Shown here: positions 39,232 through 48,004 of the stretch, one piece after another
How positions within the stretch are numbered: the stretch's first letter is position 1
Layout of the letters: the number at the start of each line of letters is the position of its first letter
From: a virus
Reading direction: 5' to 3' (one strand)
Virus record (IMG/VR): IMGVR_UViG_3300015360_000002
Coordinates: 1-64,000 of that record
Length of the DNA: 64,000 bases
Notes under the pieces: generated by a model
What the model saw: the letters and a program-made list of their open reading frames with translations, nothing else
What the model was told of the DNA's origin: nothing
Databases searched by the model: none
Made by a program: the position numbers and the translations under genes

Positions 39232-39437
39232 AACTGACGACGCTCGAACTTGAACGGATGGCGAGAAGGGGAGCGGAGGACGGGTACGATACGACGTGGC
39301 ACGCGCAGATGACCGAGAGTCCAAGGATGAGATCGACCATGGGGAGGATTCGCGACGAAACGCTGGCAACGCTTTTTTTGGAGGACGAAAAGGCGTATCA
39401 GGAAAGCCTGGCAAAATGGGGGAAGGAAAATGGATGA
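39228..39437 (+). CDS. Small hypothetical protein
   Basis: 69 residues in ATGA junction. Helical (TLELERMARRGAEDGYD, TMGRIRDETLATLFLEDEKAY). C content rises from here on, so it marks the fading edge of the purine-loaded block. No family is recognised. Confidence 0.4.
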   Translation: MKLTTLELERMARRGAEDGYDTTWHAQMTESPRMRSTMGRIRDETLATLFLEDEKAYQESLAKWGKENG

Positions 39438-39693
39438 GGTGATCCATTTTACGATTCCGGACATAAAGCTGGGGGTGACGCGCAAGCTGGAGATGGAGAC
39501 GCTTGCGAGAGAACTGAGGAAGCACGGGTTTAAGGTCGGAGGTATGAGAGCGGTGCAGTCATGGATGTCGGTGCGAGAGATGGAGGATAAGTTTAAGAAA
39601 ATTCTCGAAGAAGCGGGGGTGGCCCGACTGGTGGTCTGGCACGAAGACCGAAATCGCTGCGTGAACGTGCGGGCATACCGTAAGGTGAAGTAG
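39430..39693 (+). CDS. Small hypothetical protein
   Basis: 87 residues, overlapping its neighbour by 8 nt. Begins with a strand-turn (VIHFTIPDIKLGVTRKLEME), then helices (LARELRKHGFKVGGMRAVQSW) and a C-terminal strand pair (VARLVVWHEDRNRCVNVRAY). Could be a small alpha/beta domain. Function unknown. Confidence 0.45.
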   Translation: MDEVIHFTIPDIKLGVTRKLEMETLARELRKHGFKVGGMRAVQSWMSVREMEDKFKKILEEAGVARLVVWHEDRNRCVNVRAYRKVK

Positions 39694-39704
39694 CGATTTT
39701 TCTG

Positions 39705-39926
39705 ATGTCGATACACGTGATACCGATTGGGGATGAGAAGCCGCACGAGACCACGCACGAATGCGCGTGCCGGCCGACCGTGGAGTGGGTGGATCCGACG
39801 GACGGTAAGCCGTACGAGAATGGCCCGTTAGTCATCCACAATTCGTACGATGGCCGGGAATACGTGGAACGTGCGATCGGGGAAAGTCTGGTGAAGGGGA
39901 GTCGGTGGAAAGTGATCGAAGTATGA
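39705..39926 (+). CDS. Small conserved-type phage protein
   Basis: 73 residues. HVIPIGDEKPHETTHECACRP and VEWVDPTDGKPYENGPLVIHNSYDGREYVERA fit a recurring phage protein pattern with a short Cys-x-Cys and a conserved Ile/Val-His-Asn-Ser/Ala-x-Asp-Gly-Arg box. Such proteins are found before terminases or in early regions. Function unknown. Coupled by ATGA to the lipase gene. Confidence 0.5.
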   Translation: MSIHVIPIGDEKPHETTHECACRPTVEWVDPTDGKPYENGPLVIHNSYDGREYVERAIGESLVKGSRWKVIEV

Positions 39927-40726
39927 AACCGTCAAAATTAGATGCGGTGATTTGTTGCGACTTGATTCGTGGAGTTTACTCCGCGTTTGAAGCATGGGAA
40001 CAGTCCGGCCGGCCCAGAGAGGGAAGTTTTGAATGGAAGGACTGTTTGATTTGGGGGGAGTCGATGAGCTACGAGCGCAGGCCGGGGCCGCGTGAGCGGC
40101 ACCATTGGGTCAGGGAGTGGTCACCAATGGGCACGTGCCTGTTGATTGGGAAAACGTTGTACGTGGTTTTCCGGGGAACATGCACCGCGCATGAGTGGAA
40201 CAACAACGTCCGGTTTCCGCTGCGATCGTTTCGGGTGCCGATTGGAGCGGATGTGAATTTGTTGGCACCGCGCGAGTATTACATGGGCAACGTCCATGAC
40301 GGATTTGCGGACTCAATGGAATCACTTCAGCAGGATCTTATCGCAGAGGTGAAGCGCCTGATACCGGGAGCAGAGAGGGTGATTGTCACAGGGCATTCAT
40401 TGGGGGGTGCGATCGGAACGCTCGCGTTTGCGTCGATCCTGGCGCGGTTGCCGATTGCGAGAATGACGACGGGGATGGTGTTTGGCTCGCCGAGGGTCGG
40501 GAACCAGGAGTTCAAGCGTGCATTTTACACCGTGGGGAATCCTGAGACGTTCTGGAGATACGAGTTGATGCACGATCCGGTCGTGGATGTGCCACCCAGG
40601 AAGATAATGTGGGTTTGGGAATACAATCACGTGGGCGAGCAGATTCTCCTGACGGAGCAGTTCGGGAGCGATCGGAAGAATCACGCGATCGAGAGCTATC
40701 GGACGGCAATCATGAACCTGCCATAG
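39923..40726 (+). CDS. Class 3 lipase-like alpha/beta hydrolase
   Basis: 267 residues. Nucleophile elbow VIVTGHSLGGAIG (Ser about 158), FGSPRVGNQEF (about 192-202), catalytic-Asp region LMHDPVVDVPP (about 214-224), then NHAIESY with the probable catalytic His (about 254). YVVFRGT (about 80) supplies the oxyanion-side strand. This is the complete pattern of the Lipase class 3 family. It would hydrolyse lipid esters. No signal peptide is seen, so it may act inside the cell at the membrane or depend on lysis. It precedes terL and lies at the edge of the purine-rich block. Confidence 0.85.
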   Translation: MKPSKLDAVICCDLIRGVYSAFEAWEQSGRPREGSFEWKDCLIWGESMSYERRPGPRERHHWVREWSPMGTCLLIGKTLYVVFRGTCTAHEWNNNVRFPLRSFRVPIGADVNLLAPREYYMGNVHDGFADSMESLQQDLIAEVKRLIPGAERVIVTGHSLGGAIGTLAFASILARLPIARMTTGMVFGSPRVGNQEFKRAFYTVGNPETFWRYELMHDPVVDVPPRKIMWVWEYNHVGEQILLTEQFGSDRKNHAIESYRTAIMNLP

Positions 40727-40728
40727 AT

Positions 40729-40736
40729 TGCAACCG
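40729..40736 (+). promoter_or_regulatory. TGCAACCG leader element before terL
   Basis: Two nt after the lipase stop and exactly 34 nt before the terL ATG at 40771. Same octamer and spacing precede two other late genes. Confidence 0.4.
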
Positions 40737-40770
40737 GGATGTGATTGATTGGTTTCGGAAGGATCAAGGA

Positions 40771-42591
40771 ATGACGGAATTTGCAATGTCTAGCCCCCTC
40801 CCCGGCCAAGACCACAATCTCACAGCGGAGCAGATCCAGGATCTCCTCTTTCAGGATTTTGAGGTCTGGGCGCACAGTTTTGCGGTATTCAAGTCGATCA
40901 AGGGCGGCACGCCCCATCACGGGTTGATTCCAAATGTCCTCCAGCTTCGGGTGATCGCCCATTATCGGCGCTGCATTATCGAAAAAAGGCCATGCCTCAT
41001 CATGATCCTCAAGCCGCGGCAGAAGGGCGCATCGACGATCGCGGAGGCGGTGTGTTACCGGCACATGCGGATGCACGAGAACCTGAACGGAGCGCTGATG
41101 GGCGACGTTCAGAGCACGTCGGACAAGGTTTTTGAGATGTTTCGTACCTACGCGAAAGAGGACGCGTACCCGTACGCCGACGGGAATCCGAACATCATGA
41201 AGGACTTGGACCTGACGGACGAAATCACACTCGGCAGCGGATCAAAATGGTGGAAGGAGACAGCAGGGAGCTCGAACGCGGGCCGATCGGGTACCGTTCA
41301 GGTGCTGCACTTGGACGAGGTGGCATACTTTCCGTCTTCCGACACAAAGGATCCGACGACAGCGGTGTTGGGTGCGTTCTACAAAGAGGGTCCGATGTCG
41401 CTCGGATTCGCGACGTCTACCGCGAAGGGGGCGGTGGGATGGTTTCACGATACTTGGTGGGGCGATAACGACTGGCTCAAGGTTTTCGCCGCCTGGTTCG
41501 AGTTTAAGGACTCTGTAACTCCATTTCCGTCGCCGAACGCGCGCGCTCAGTTCGAGCGCACCATGACCAGGGACGAGATCGAGGAGCAGGTCCTCTACAA
41601 GGTCTCGCCTGAGCAGCTCCAGTGGCGCCGAAAGAAGATCCAGACCGACTACAAGGGCGACACGGGCAAGTTCCGACAGGAATACCCGTCCAGCGAGCAG
41701 GGAGCCTTCCTCAGTTCGAGTCGTATGCGCTTCGAGGCGTCCTCCGTGTCCGCAATGATGGTGTGGGCGCAGACCAACGACACGCGGGAGACGGGCAACC
41801 TGCGGCAGCAGATTGCGGGAGGAGCCTCGACATGGATGCCGGACCAACAGGGTTCAGTCCATCGCTGGGAGGAGCCCGTCTTTGGGCGGAAATACCTCAT
41901 TTCGGTGGATGTGTGTACGGGCAAGGACCAACAAATTGGGGGTACAACCGCGAATCCCGACTGGCACTCCGTTCAGGTGTGGCGACAAGCGTTCATGAAC
42001 GAGGATGGGGTCTACCGAAAACCGGCGCTGGTCATGCTTCACCATTCGCGTGAAGACATTGATATTCTCGCAGAAATCATCGCAGCGATGTCAGCCTACT
42101 ATGGCCAGTGTCTCGTCGTCCCCGAGGTGAACAACTGCGGATTGGCGCTGGTTAAAGCACTCGTGAGACTCAAGGTGAACGTGTTCCGTCGACAGGCGCA
42201 CGTCCAGCGCCGCAAGCAGGAGACGGAGGAGGAAAAGCTCGAAGCGTTCGGGTGGCTGACCGACAAGATGACCCGCAAGTGGATGATCGACGAAGTAGCA
42301 CCGATCATTCGTCAAGAAGGAGTGGAGATTAAGGCGCCCGAAGTCCTTCAAGAGATTCAGAGTTTCGTCATTGATGACAACGGAAACGCGAAAGCAGCAC
42401 CATCCAAGCACGACGACCACGTCATGGGAATGTGCATCGGTATTTACAACCTTGGGCACGCAACGGAGTACAAACTGGCGAAGGTGACCGGGATGGACCT
42501 GAGCAGGCTCGGTCGAGATCCGCGATATATGGCCGGCGAGGGTTGGCGTCGGCGGATCCCGCTGGATGCCCTCCGGAGTAACCGCAAGTAA
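40771..42591 (+). CDS. terL: Terminase large subunit
   Basis: 606 residues from the ATG at 40771 (AAGGA just upstream; another ATG at 40786). The ATPase domain has a Walker A-like KPRQKGAST (about 80-88) as in many terminases with Arg-Gln-Lys-Gly, and Walker B VLHLDEVAYF (about 178-187). The C-terminal nuclease shows ISVDVCTGKD (Asp about 378), VVPEVNNCG (Glu about 451) and KHDDHVMG (Asp-Asp about 548). It packages DNA into the procapsid by pumping and cutting at the portal. Confidence 0.9.
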   Translation: MTEFAMSSPLPGQDHNLTAEQIQDLLFQDFEVWAHSFAVFKSIKGGTPHHGLIPNVLQLRVIAHYRRCIIEKRPCLIMILKPRQKGASTIAEAVCYRHMRMHENLNGALMGDVQSTSDKVFEMFRTYAKEDAYPYADGNPNIMKDLDLTDEITLGSGSKWWKETAGSSNAGRSGTVQVLHLDEVAYFPSSDTKDPTTAVLGAFYKEGPMSLGFATSTAKGAVGWFHDTWWGDNDWLKVFAAWFEFKDSVTPFPSPNARAQFERTMTRDEIEEQVLYKVSPEQLQWRRKKIQTDYKGDTGKFRQEYPSSEQGAFLSSSRMRFEASSVSAMMVWAQTNDTRETGNLRQQIAGGASTWMPDQQGSVHRWEEPVFGRKYLISVDVCTGKDQQIGGTTANPDWHSVQVWRQAFMNEDGVYRKPALVMLHHSREDIDILAEIIAAMSAYYGQCLVVPEVNNCGLALVKALVRLKVNVFRRQAHVQRRKQETEEEKLEAFGWLTDKMTRKWMIDEVAPIIRQEGVEIKAPEVLQEIQSFVIDDNGNAKAAPSKHDDHVMGMCIGIYNLGHATEYKLAKVTGMDLSRLGRDPRYMAGEGWRRRIPLDALRSNRK

Positions 42592-42599
42592 TGCAACCG
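42592..42599 (+). promoter_or_regulatory. TGCAACCG leader element before the 42634 gene
   Basis: It directly follows the terL TAA and lies exactly 34 nt before the ATG at 42634. The context TAATGCAACCGTGA also forms a three-codon mini-frame, Met-Gln-Pro-stop. Confidence 0.4.
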
Positions 42600-42633
42600 T
42601 GAGAGCGCCGTCCAATTTTGCAGGTTTGCCCGC

Positions 42634-43767
42634 ATGGAAACCGCTATCGACAAAACCCAGAGCTACAACGCGACGCGTTTGGGGCCACCGGATAGCGGAA
42701 CCCTTGCAGCGTTCAAGACCCCGAGGGAGAACCGAACCCCGCAGCAGCAGCAACTCCTGAATCAGCGACTCGAACTTGAGAAACGTACCGGTGTCGCAAA
42801 GGGGGCGATCGTGGGAGCGATCGGTCAGGTGCTTCTCGACGAAGACAAGGCCGCGCAGCACGGCACGCGCGAAGCCGTTGCCGGAGTGGCGCACAATCAG
42901 GCGCGGACGTCAGCCCTTGCAACACGTGGTTATGGCCCGGACGGGCAACCAATGGTGCCAGGCCAGACTTTTGGCGCGCAGGCACAGAACCCACAGATGA
43001 GGAGCCCCGCCTCCGCCCAGAATCAATCTCCATCTTCGGATCAGAATCCACGACAGGGTTTCGCGCTTCGACAAATGCCCGGTGGCGGGTTCCGTGGTTC
43101 ATCGACGGTGAACGGAAATCCGCAACAGGAAAACTTCACGACCCGCGACGCCGCTCTTGCGTTTTATGGCACCGCTCAACCGATGGCAGCGTCGGGCGCG
43201 GCCGGCATTCAGATGGCCCAGACGGATCCATCCGCCGCTCCAAGGAACGCGCCACAGCGTCCCGATCCGATGGGGCCCGCAGAGCCTGACACAATGGGGT
43301 ACGGAGCAATGAATCCCGCGCCCGCAGAAGAGTCTGCGTTCATGGCGACGCCTTCACAGTCCATGCGACCAGGCACGCCGCTCGGATCCGAAGCACTCAT
43401 GCGAGGACGGCCAAACTCTGGTCAGCCGATCCCCCAGCCAAATTCGACTGCCGCGCTCAGCAACTATGTTGCGGAAATGGCGGGCCAACAGGCGGGCCAA
43501 CCCGCACTGAGACCGCCGATGATCGACGGCAGCGATCCCGCCGCAGGCCGGCCGGTCGCTCCGATGGCCGCGCCGCAGAACATGGTCCAGAATCGCATTG
43601 CGGACTTTCAGAAGCCGATGGAGGCGGGCGCATCCATGATGCCGTCTACCAGCCAATTCGCATCTCCGACGACGAAGATGAAGCAGACCGCGAAGAAGAT
43701 GGGCAATCCACGCGCGAACGCCGGCACGCAAGAATTCTTCAGCAGCAACGACGACTATGGCTTTTGA
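42634..43767 (+). CDS. Gln/Pro/Ala-rich disordered virion-region protein
   Basis: 377 residues. A helical start (PQQQQLLNQRLELEKRTGVAK, then GAIVGAIGQVLLDEDKAA) followed by about 280 residues of low-complexity Gln/Pro/Ala/Met-rich sequence, such as MAQTDPSAAPRNAPQRPDP. The end has a basic helix (TKMKQTAKKMGNPR). Such proteins are often co-packaged or bind other virion components. Overlaps the next gene by 11 nt. No domain is recognised. Confidence 0.5.
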   Translation: METAIDKTQSYNATRLGPPDSGTLAAFKTPRENRTPQQQQLLNQRLELEKRTGVAKGAIVGAIGQVLLDEDKAAQHGTREAVAGVAHNQARTSALATRGYGPDGQPMVPGQTFGAQAQNPQMRSPASAQNQSPSSDQNPRQGFALRQMPGGGFRGSSTVNGNPQQENFTTRDAALAFYGTAQPMAASGAAGIQMAQTDPSAAPRNAPQRPDPMGPAEPDTMGYGAMNPAPAEESAFMATPSQSMRPGTPLGSEALMRGRPNSGQPIPQPNSTAALSNYVAEMAGQQAGQPALRPPMIDGSDPAAGRPVAPMAAPQNMVQNRIADFQKPMEAGASMMPSTSQFASPTTKMKQTAKKMGNPRANAGTQEFFSSNDDYGF

Positions 43768-46700
43768 TCCCAGCCCGACCGCGTTCGACTACGACGATCC
43801 AGAAACCCCAGAGGGCGCTTTTAGTTCAGGCGCGCGCGGGGTATCTAATTCGATCGCGACGGCCCAAGCAGCGGATCCGCTGAAGGGCGAGATTCGTCTG
43901 CGCACACAGCGCAAGGCGGACCTCGGGCGCACGAAGCAAGCTCTCGACCAGCTCGAAGGCACATTCCTCTCTACTGAGGGCGGTGGACTCTTCCAGTTGG
44001 ACGAGAAGGGTCAGCCATTCAAGAACGCGGACGGCACGTACGTCCCCGATATGGGAGCGCGCGTCGAATCATTGCGCGCGCGATCGCTCGGGCAGGTGGG
44101 ATTCGTGAAGGGCGCTTTGACTCCAGGTGTCGCGCGTGGGGATAAGACCAATGATGCGTTGGCGGCTCAACAGGAGCTCTCTCAGATCGAACCCGCCTAC
44201 GAGGCAAAGCGGCAGAAATGGGAACGCATCCAAGAGCAGCGCGCGATGTGGAAGCATACGCACGACCGCAACGAGCTCGAACTCGGCGCCTTGTCGGCGG
44301 AACGGCTCGCTCAGCAAGGGCTTTTCATGCCCACCCAGCCCCAGCAGCAGGCTCCGATGGGTCAACCAGCTACAGCCGCAGACTCACCAATGAGCCCGGC
44401 CGCTACGACGCCAGCTCAGGCCCAAGATCCAATCTTCCTTGGCGAAGTCGGGAAAAACGCGACGGATCTCGCTGCATCGTTTGGCTCAGGATCGAATGCG
44501 TTGCTGAAGATGGCCGGCGACCTGTACGGACTCGCCAGCGGAAACTTTGAAAACTGGCTCTCCGAGCAGGGCAAGTACGGCATGGATCATTTCGAGCGCA
44601 TGAAGTCGCCCGAGATGCTTGCAAAGCAGACCGAACGGAAAGCCGCGATCGACGCTGCGCCGGATGAGCTGGGGAAGGCTTTGGCATTTGTGAAGAGCAC
44701 GGTCATGGATCCGATGCTCTTTGCGTCGACCGTGGTGGAGCAAGTACCCAACACCGTCGGAACCGGAAGCGTGGGCTTGGTGATGCGCAAAGGCGCCGAG
44801 AAACTCCTCCTTCGGAAAGCTGCCACTGAGGCAGCAAAGGCATTGGCCGAGAAACAGGCCATCAAAGTCGGAGTTGGTGCCGCAGTTGGAGCCGGCGCCG
44901 CCATGCAAGGCGCGGACGTTGGTGGCGACCAGTACGGTCAACTCCTCGTTGAGATGGAGCGGATGACCAAGCCGCAGCTTGAGAAGATCCCCGAAATCGC
45001 GGAGCTCGTGAAGCGGGGCGCATCCATCGACGAAGCAAAAATGGCGTACGCGCTCACGCAGGCGCGCAAGACGGGCGCCGTCGCAGGCGCGATCTCGTTG
45101 GCCGCTCAGGCGCTTCCTGGTGGCGCAACAATTGAAAAGACGCTGGCCGGTGGTGTTGCAGGCCGTTCAGTGCGCGGAAGGCTTGCCGGTGCCCTCGTCG
45201 GTGGTGTTGGCGAGGCTGTGTCAGAATCCATCGAGGAAGGTGGCGGACAGTTTGCCTCAAACGTGTTTGCGCAGGGCGTCGACCCGACCCGAAAGCTCAC
45301 TCAGGGTGTGGGCGAGGCCGTCGGGCAGGCGATCGTCACCGCTGGACCAATGGGCGCCGGCGCTGGTGCGCTCAACGGTGGCGCGGACCCAGAAGCCCAG
45401 ATCCCCCCCGCTCAACAGACCCCTCCGGGTCAGCCTCAGACGCCTCCCACTTCCCCGCCCGCGGCGCTGGCTCAAGGCGCGCCTTCCCGGAGTCACGGAG
45501 GTTATAGAGGGTGGGGACCCCAACCCCCGCCCGCGGCGCTGGCTCAAGGCGCGCCTCTTGCCCCTTCTGCGGCGCCGATAGACAACAATGAAATTACGGT
45601 GGATCCCGAACTCCAAGCGGAGCTCGACGCCGAGACGGAACAATCCGCTGCGCCAAAGGCCCCAATTTCCACGCAGGGCGGGCCGGCTGCCCAAACTGGC
45701 CTCATCCGTCAGCCCTCTGTAGGTTCGACTCCTACCCCTGCACCCACTCAATCGGAGGCGAAGCCAGCTTCGCCGTTCAATGTTTCGTCGCCCGAAGTAA
45801 AAGCGGCATGGGGAGAAGGCTCGCCCCCGGACGAGGCGAAAACGAAGATGATCCAAGATGCGATTGCGACTCCTGGAGTCACAATCGGGTATTCGATTTT
45901 CGAGGGTCGACCAGGTCAACCGCGCCCCCACCAAGTGGATCTACTGGGACAAGATGGCGGAAGTTTGGTAGGCACCAACATTTACGACCTCGCGCGCCTT
46001 GGATTTGAAGCACCGATTCCACCGGCTGACATCAAGACCGGGAACTACACACGGGAGCAAATCGAAGAGGAAATTGCAAAACGAGGGACCGCAGGACCTC
46101 AAACGACCAATCAGCCGACCGCGACCGAAACCCCGCAGGATGTAATACAGAAGCCTCAGAGAGCTCAGGCAACCGACGACGAGATTGACGACGGCATGGT
46201 CGCTGCCGCTGAACGTGAAACAGACCCAGACAAGGAGGAAACGGAACCGATCAACCAAGGCGAAGATGTCGCGCCCGAAAAACTGGACGAAGTTGCACTG
46301 AAATCCGTATTGAGGGTGACGTTCAAAGACGGAACCGTGATTGAAGGCAATTACACCATCGCACAGGGGAATGGATACATCCGCGATAAAACAACCAATG
46401 AAATCCATGTTCTCACGGGCGGTGCAGCAGTAGAAAGGGAGGGAAACCCGACTGCCAGAATCGTAAAGCTCCGCGACGGTATGGACGTGCAGGCCGAACA
46501 GGATGGCCGGAAATTCGGAAAACTGGAATACACTCAGCCCAAAACCCGCGATGAGTACGAGAATACGCTTTGGGACTTGGCGACCAAAGCGAACCAACTG
46601 AGGGCGGCGGACAGCTACAACCAGGATGACTTCAAGCGCAGTTTGCAGCTCGATGCTCAGTTTGAAAAACTTGCTGACCAAATCGAGCTCTCGAAAATAA

Positions 46701-48004
46701 AACGTCGATACCTCTTTGCTCAGGCCAATAGGCGAGCCAACGGTCAGCCATTGCAGAACCCAAATGAGTTCAGCGAAGGGCCGCTCGATGCTCTTCGATT
46801 CGGCGTTCCACGGATCACGGACTTCGATCCAAACCCGGAGAATAGAAAGAAGAACCGTGCTGCACTGCCGGTCTTCGCATACCCAACAAAAGCCGAGGTT
46901 GAAGCCAGCCTCGCCGACGCGCGCCTGAAGGGCCAACAGACCAAGAGCCCGCAACGTCGAAAAAAGATGGCTCAGATCATCCAGCTACGGCAAAAGCAAC
47001 TCGCCACCGGAAAATATCGCGAGGCCGTTGAAAACGGGCTGGCTGAACAACCTTCCCCCAATGGGCAAGACCAAAAAGTGCCGACCGAAGCCCCTCAAGG
47101 GCAAGTAGGAGGACAAAAACCCGCATCGGTTAACGTGCGTTCCGGTGCGGGTACCTCCGTAACCTCGTTAGACGTCAAGGAACCGGCGATCTCGCGAGGG
47201 TCGAACACGCCGGCTAAACTCGCCCAAGTTGCGTCGCAGGTGGCTGGACTGAAAGAGAACGACGCCGCGGCAAAGTTTCTGAGGGACTTTGCGCCGCGCC
47301 TTCATAATGCGAATCCGGCCGCGTTCGCGGACATGGAGCTCAATGTCCTCACGGATGCCGAATGGAAGACCCACCCTTCCCTCTCGAAGAGCAACCCCAA
47401 TTCTCCAGCGGCGTTCAACGTAGGAAAGAACATCCTCTACCTTAATTCGGACAAGGTGAAGGGTGGCGAAGCGATTGCAGAGGCGATCGTCCATGAAGCT
47501 GGACACTTTGCCGAAATTTTTGCGCTTGGAGAAGCCTTCACGCAGCAGCAGTGGGAGTCCCTGACCGACCTCCAACGCGAGGATTCCGCCCGTAGCTACT
47601 CGTGGGACGATGGACGCACCGGAGCCGAGCTGAAGGACGATCGGCGCGCGCGCGCGGAGTGGGTTGCGATGCAGTTCACGCGTGTAGTGAAGGGTGACAC
47701 GGTGGGAATGAACCCAACTGTAAAAGAACGCCTGAGCGAATGGTTGGAAATAATTAGAGCTCTGGTGAAGCGATGGGTAGGCAATGAGCGACTCTCAACG
47801 CCACAACTCGACGCCAAAATACTCGAAATTCTAGGCTACGCAGATTCGCAGATGACGGCCGATTCGGCTACCGTGACAACTGAGGCAGTTGACTTCGATA
47901 CCGGGAACGTAGTCGACCAATCATCCTCTGCCTCCGAGGCCGTCGCCGAGAGTGAGCGAGCAGTGACTCGATACGAGTCCCTCTTGGATTGTCTGAAAAC
48001 ATGA
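43757..48004 (+). CDS. Large virion/ejection protein with HExxH metalloprotease
   Basis: 1415 residues. Central hydrophobic and Gly/Ala-rich regions (about 295-560, such as VGTGSVGLVMRKGAE and VGVGAAVGAGAAMQGAD) resemble membrane-inserting parts of phage ejection proteins. ESIEEGGGQFASNVFAQG (about 493-510) is frequent in large internal virion proteins. A Pro-rich linker (about 550-690) carries a 32-bp repeat and a tRNA-like insertion. Near residue 1246 lies AEAIVHEAGHFAE (HEAGH, zinc metalloprotease signature, H1246, E1247, H1250). Likely packaged and ejected; the protease may act after entry or during maturation. Confidence 0.6.
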   Translation: MAFDPSPTAFDYDDPETPEGAFSSGARGVSNSIATAQAADPLKGEIRLRTQRKADLGRTKQALDQLEGTFLSTEGGGLFQLDEKGQPFKNADGTYVPDMGARVESLRARSLGQVGFVKGALTPGVARGDKTNDALAAQQELSQIEPAYEAKRQKWERIQEQRAMWKHTHDRNELELGALSAERLAQQGLFMPTQPQQQAPMGQPATAADSPMSPAATTPAQAQDPIFLGEVGKNATDLAASFGSGSNALLKMAGDLYGLASGNFENWLSEQGKYGMDHFERMKSPEMLAKQTERKAAIDAAPDELGKALAFVKSTVMDPMLFASTVVEQVPNTVGTGSVGLVMRKGAEKLLLRKAATEAAKALAEKQAIKVGVGAAVGAGAAMQGADVGGDQYGQLLVEMERMTKPQLEKIPEIAELVKRGASIDEAKMAYALTQARKTGAVAGAISLAAQALPGGATIEKTLAGGVAGRSVRGRLAGALVGGVGEAVSESIEEGGGQFASNVFAQGVDPTRKLTQGVGEAVGQAIVTAGPMGAGAGALNGGADPEAQIPPAQQTPPGQPQTPPTSPPAALAQGAPSRSHGGYRGWGPQPPPAALAQGAPLAPSAAPIDNNEITVDPELQAELDAETEQSAAPKAPISTQGGPAAQTGLIRQPSVGSTPTPAPTQSEAKPASPFNVSSPEVKAAWGEGSPPDEAKTKMIQDAIATPGVTIGYSIFEGRPGQPRPHQVDLLGQDGGSLVGTNIYDLARLGFEAPIPPADIKTGNYTREQIEEEIAKRGTAGPQTTNQPTATETPQDVIQKPQRAQATDDEIDDGMVAAAERETDPDKEETEPINQGEDVAPEKLDEVALKSVLRVTFKDGTVIEGNYTIAQGNGYIRDKTTNEIHVLTGGAAVEREGNPTARIVKLRDGMDVQAEQDGRKFGKLEYTQPKTRDEYENTLWDLATKANQLRAADSYNQDDFKRSLQLDAQFEKLADQIELSKIKRRYLFAQANRRANGQPLQNPNEFSEGPLDALRFGVPRITDFDPNPENRKKNRAALPVFAYPTKAEVEASLADARLKGQQTKSPQRRKKMAQIIQLRQKQLATGKYREAVENGLAEQPSPNGQDQKVPTEAPQGQVGGQKPASVNVRSGAGTSVTSLDVKEPAISRGSNTPAKLAQVASQVAGLKENDAAAKFLRDFAPRLHNANPAAFADMELNVLTDAEWKTHPSLSKSNPNSPAAFNVGKNILYLNSDKVKGGEAIAEAIVHEAGHFAEIFALGEAFTQQQWESLTDLQREDSARSYSWDDGRTGAELKDDRRARAEWVAMQFTRVVKGDTVGMNPTVKERLSEWLEIIRALVKRWVGNERLSTPQLDAKILEILGYADSQMTADSATVTTEAVDFDTGNVVDQSSSASEAVAESERAVTRYESLLDCLKT
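45453..45556 (+). repeat. Two 32-bp direct repeats in the linker of the 1415-residue gene
   Basis: The same 32 bp (starting CCCCGCCCGCGGCGCTGG) occurs at 45453-45484 and 45525-45556, encoding PPAALAQGAP twice. The 40-bp spacer encodes SRSHGGYRGWGPQ and has a composition unlike its surroundings. A duplicated linker or insertion footprint. Confidence 0.85.
45672..45746 (+). tRNA. tRNA-fMet-like cloverleaf inside a coding gene
   Basis: 75 nt fold into all four arms: acceptor CGCAGGG (45672-45678) with CCCTGCA (45736-45742), six pairs and a C1-A72 mismatch as in initiator tRNAs; D-arm GGGC-CGGCT-GCCC (45680-45692); anticodon arm CTGGC-CTCATCC-GTCAG (45696-45712), anticodon CAT; T-arm GTAGG-TTCGACT-CCTAC (45719-45735); discriminator C and CCA (45744-45746). 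D-arm is short and position 37-38 is CC rather than AA, so it may not be functional. It is read in frame as part of the 1415-residue protein. Confidence 0.4.
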
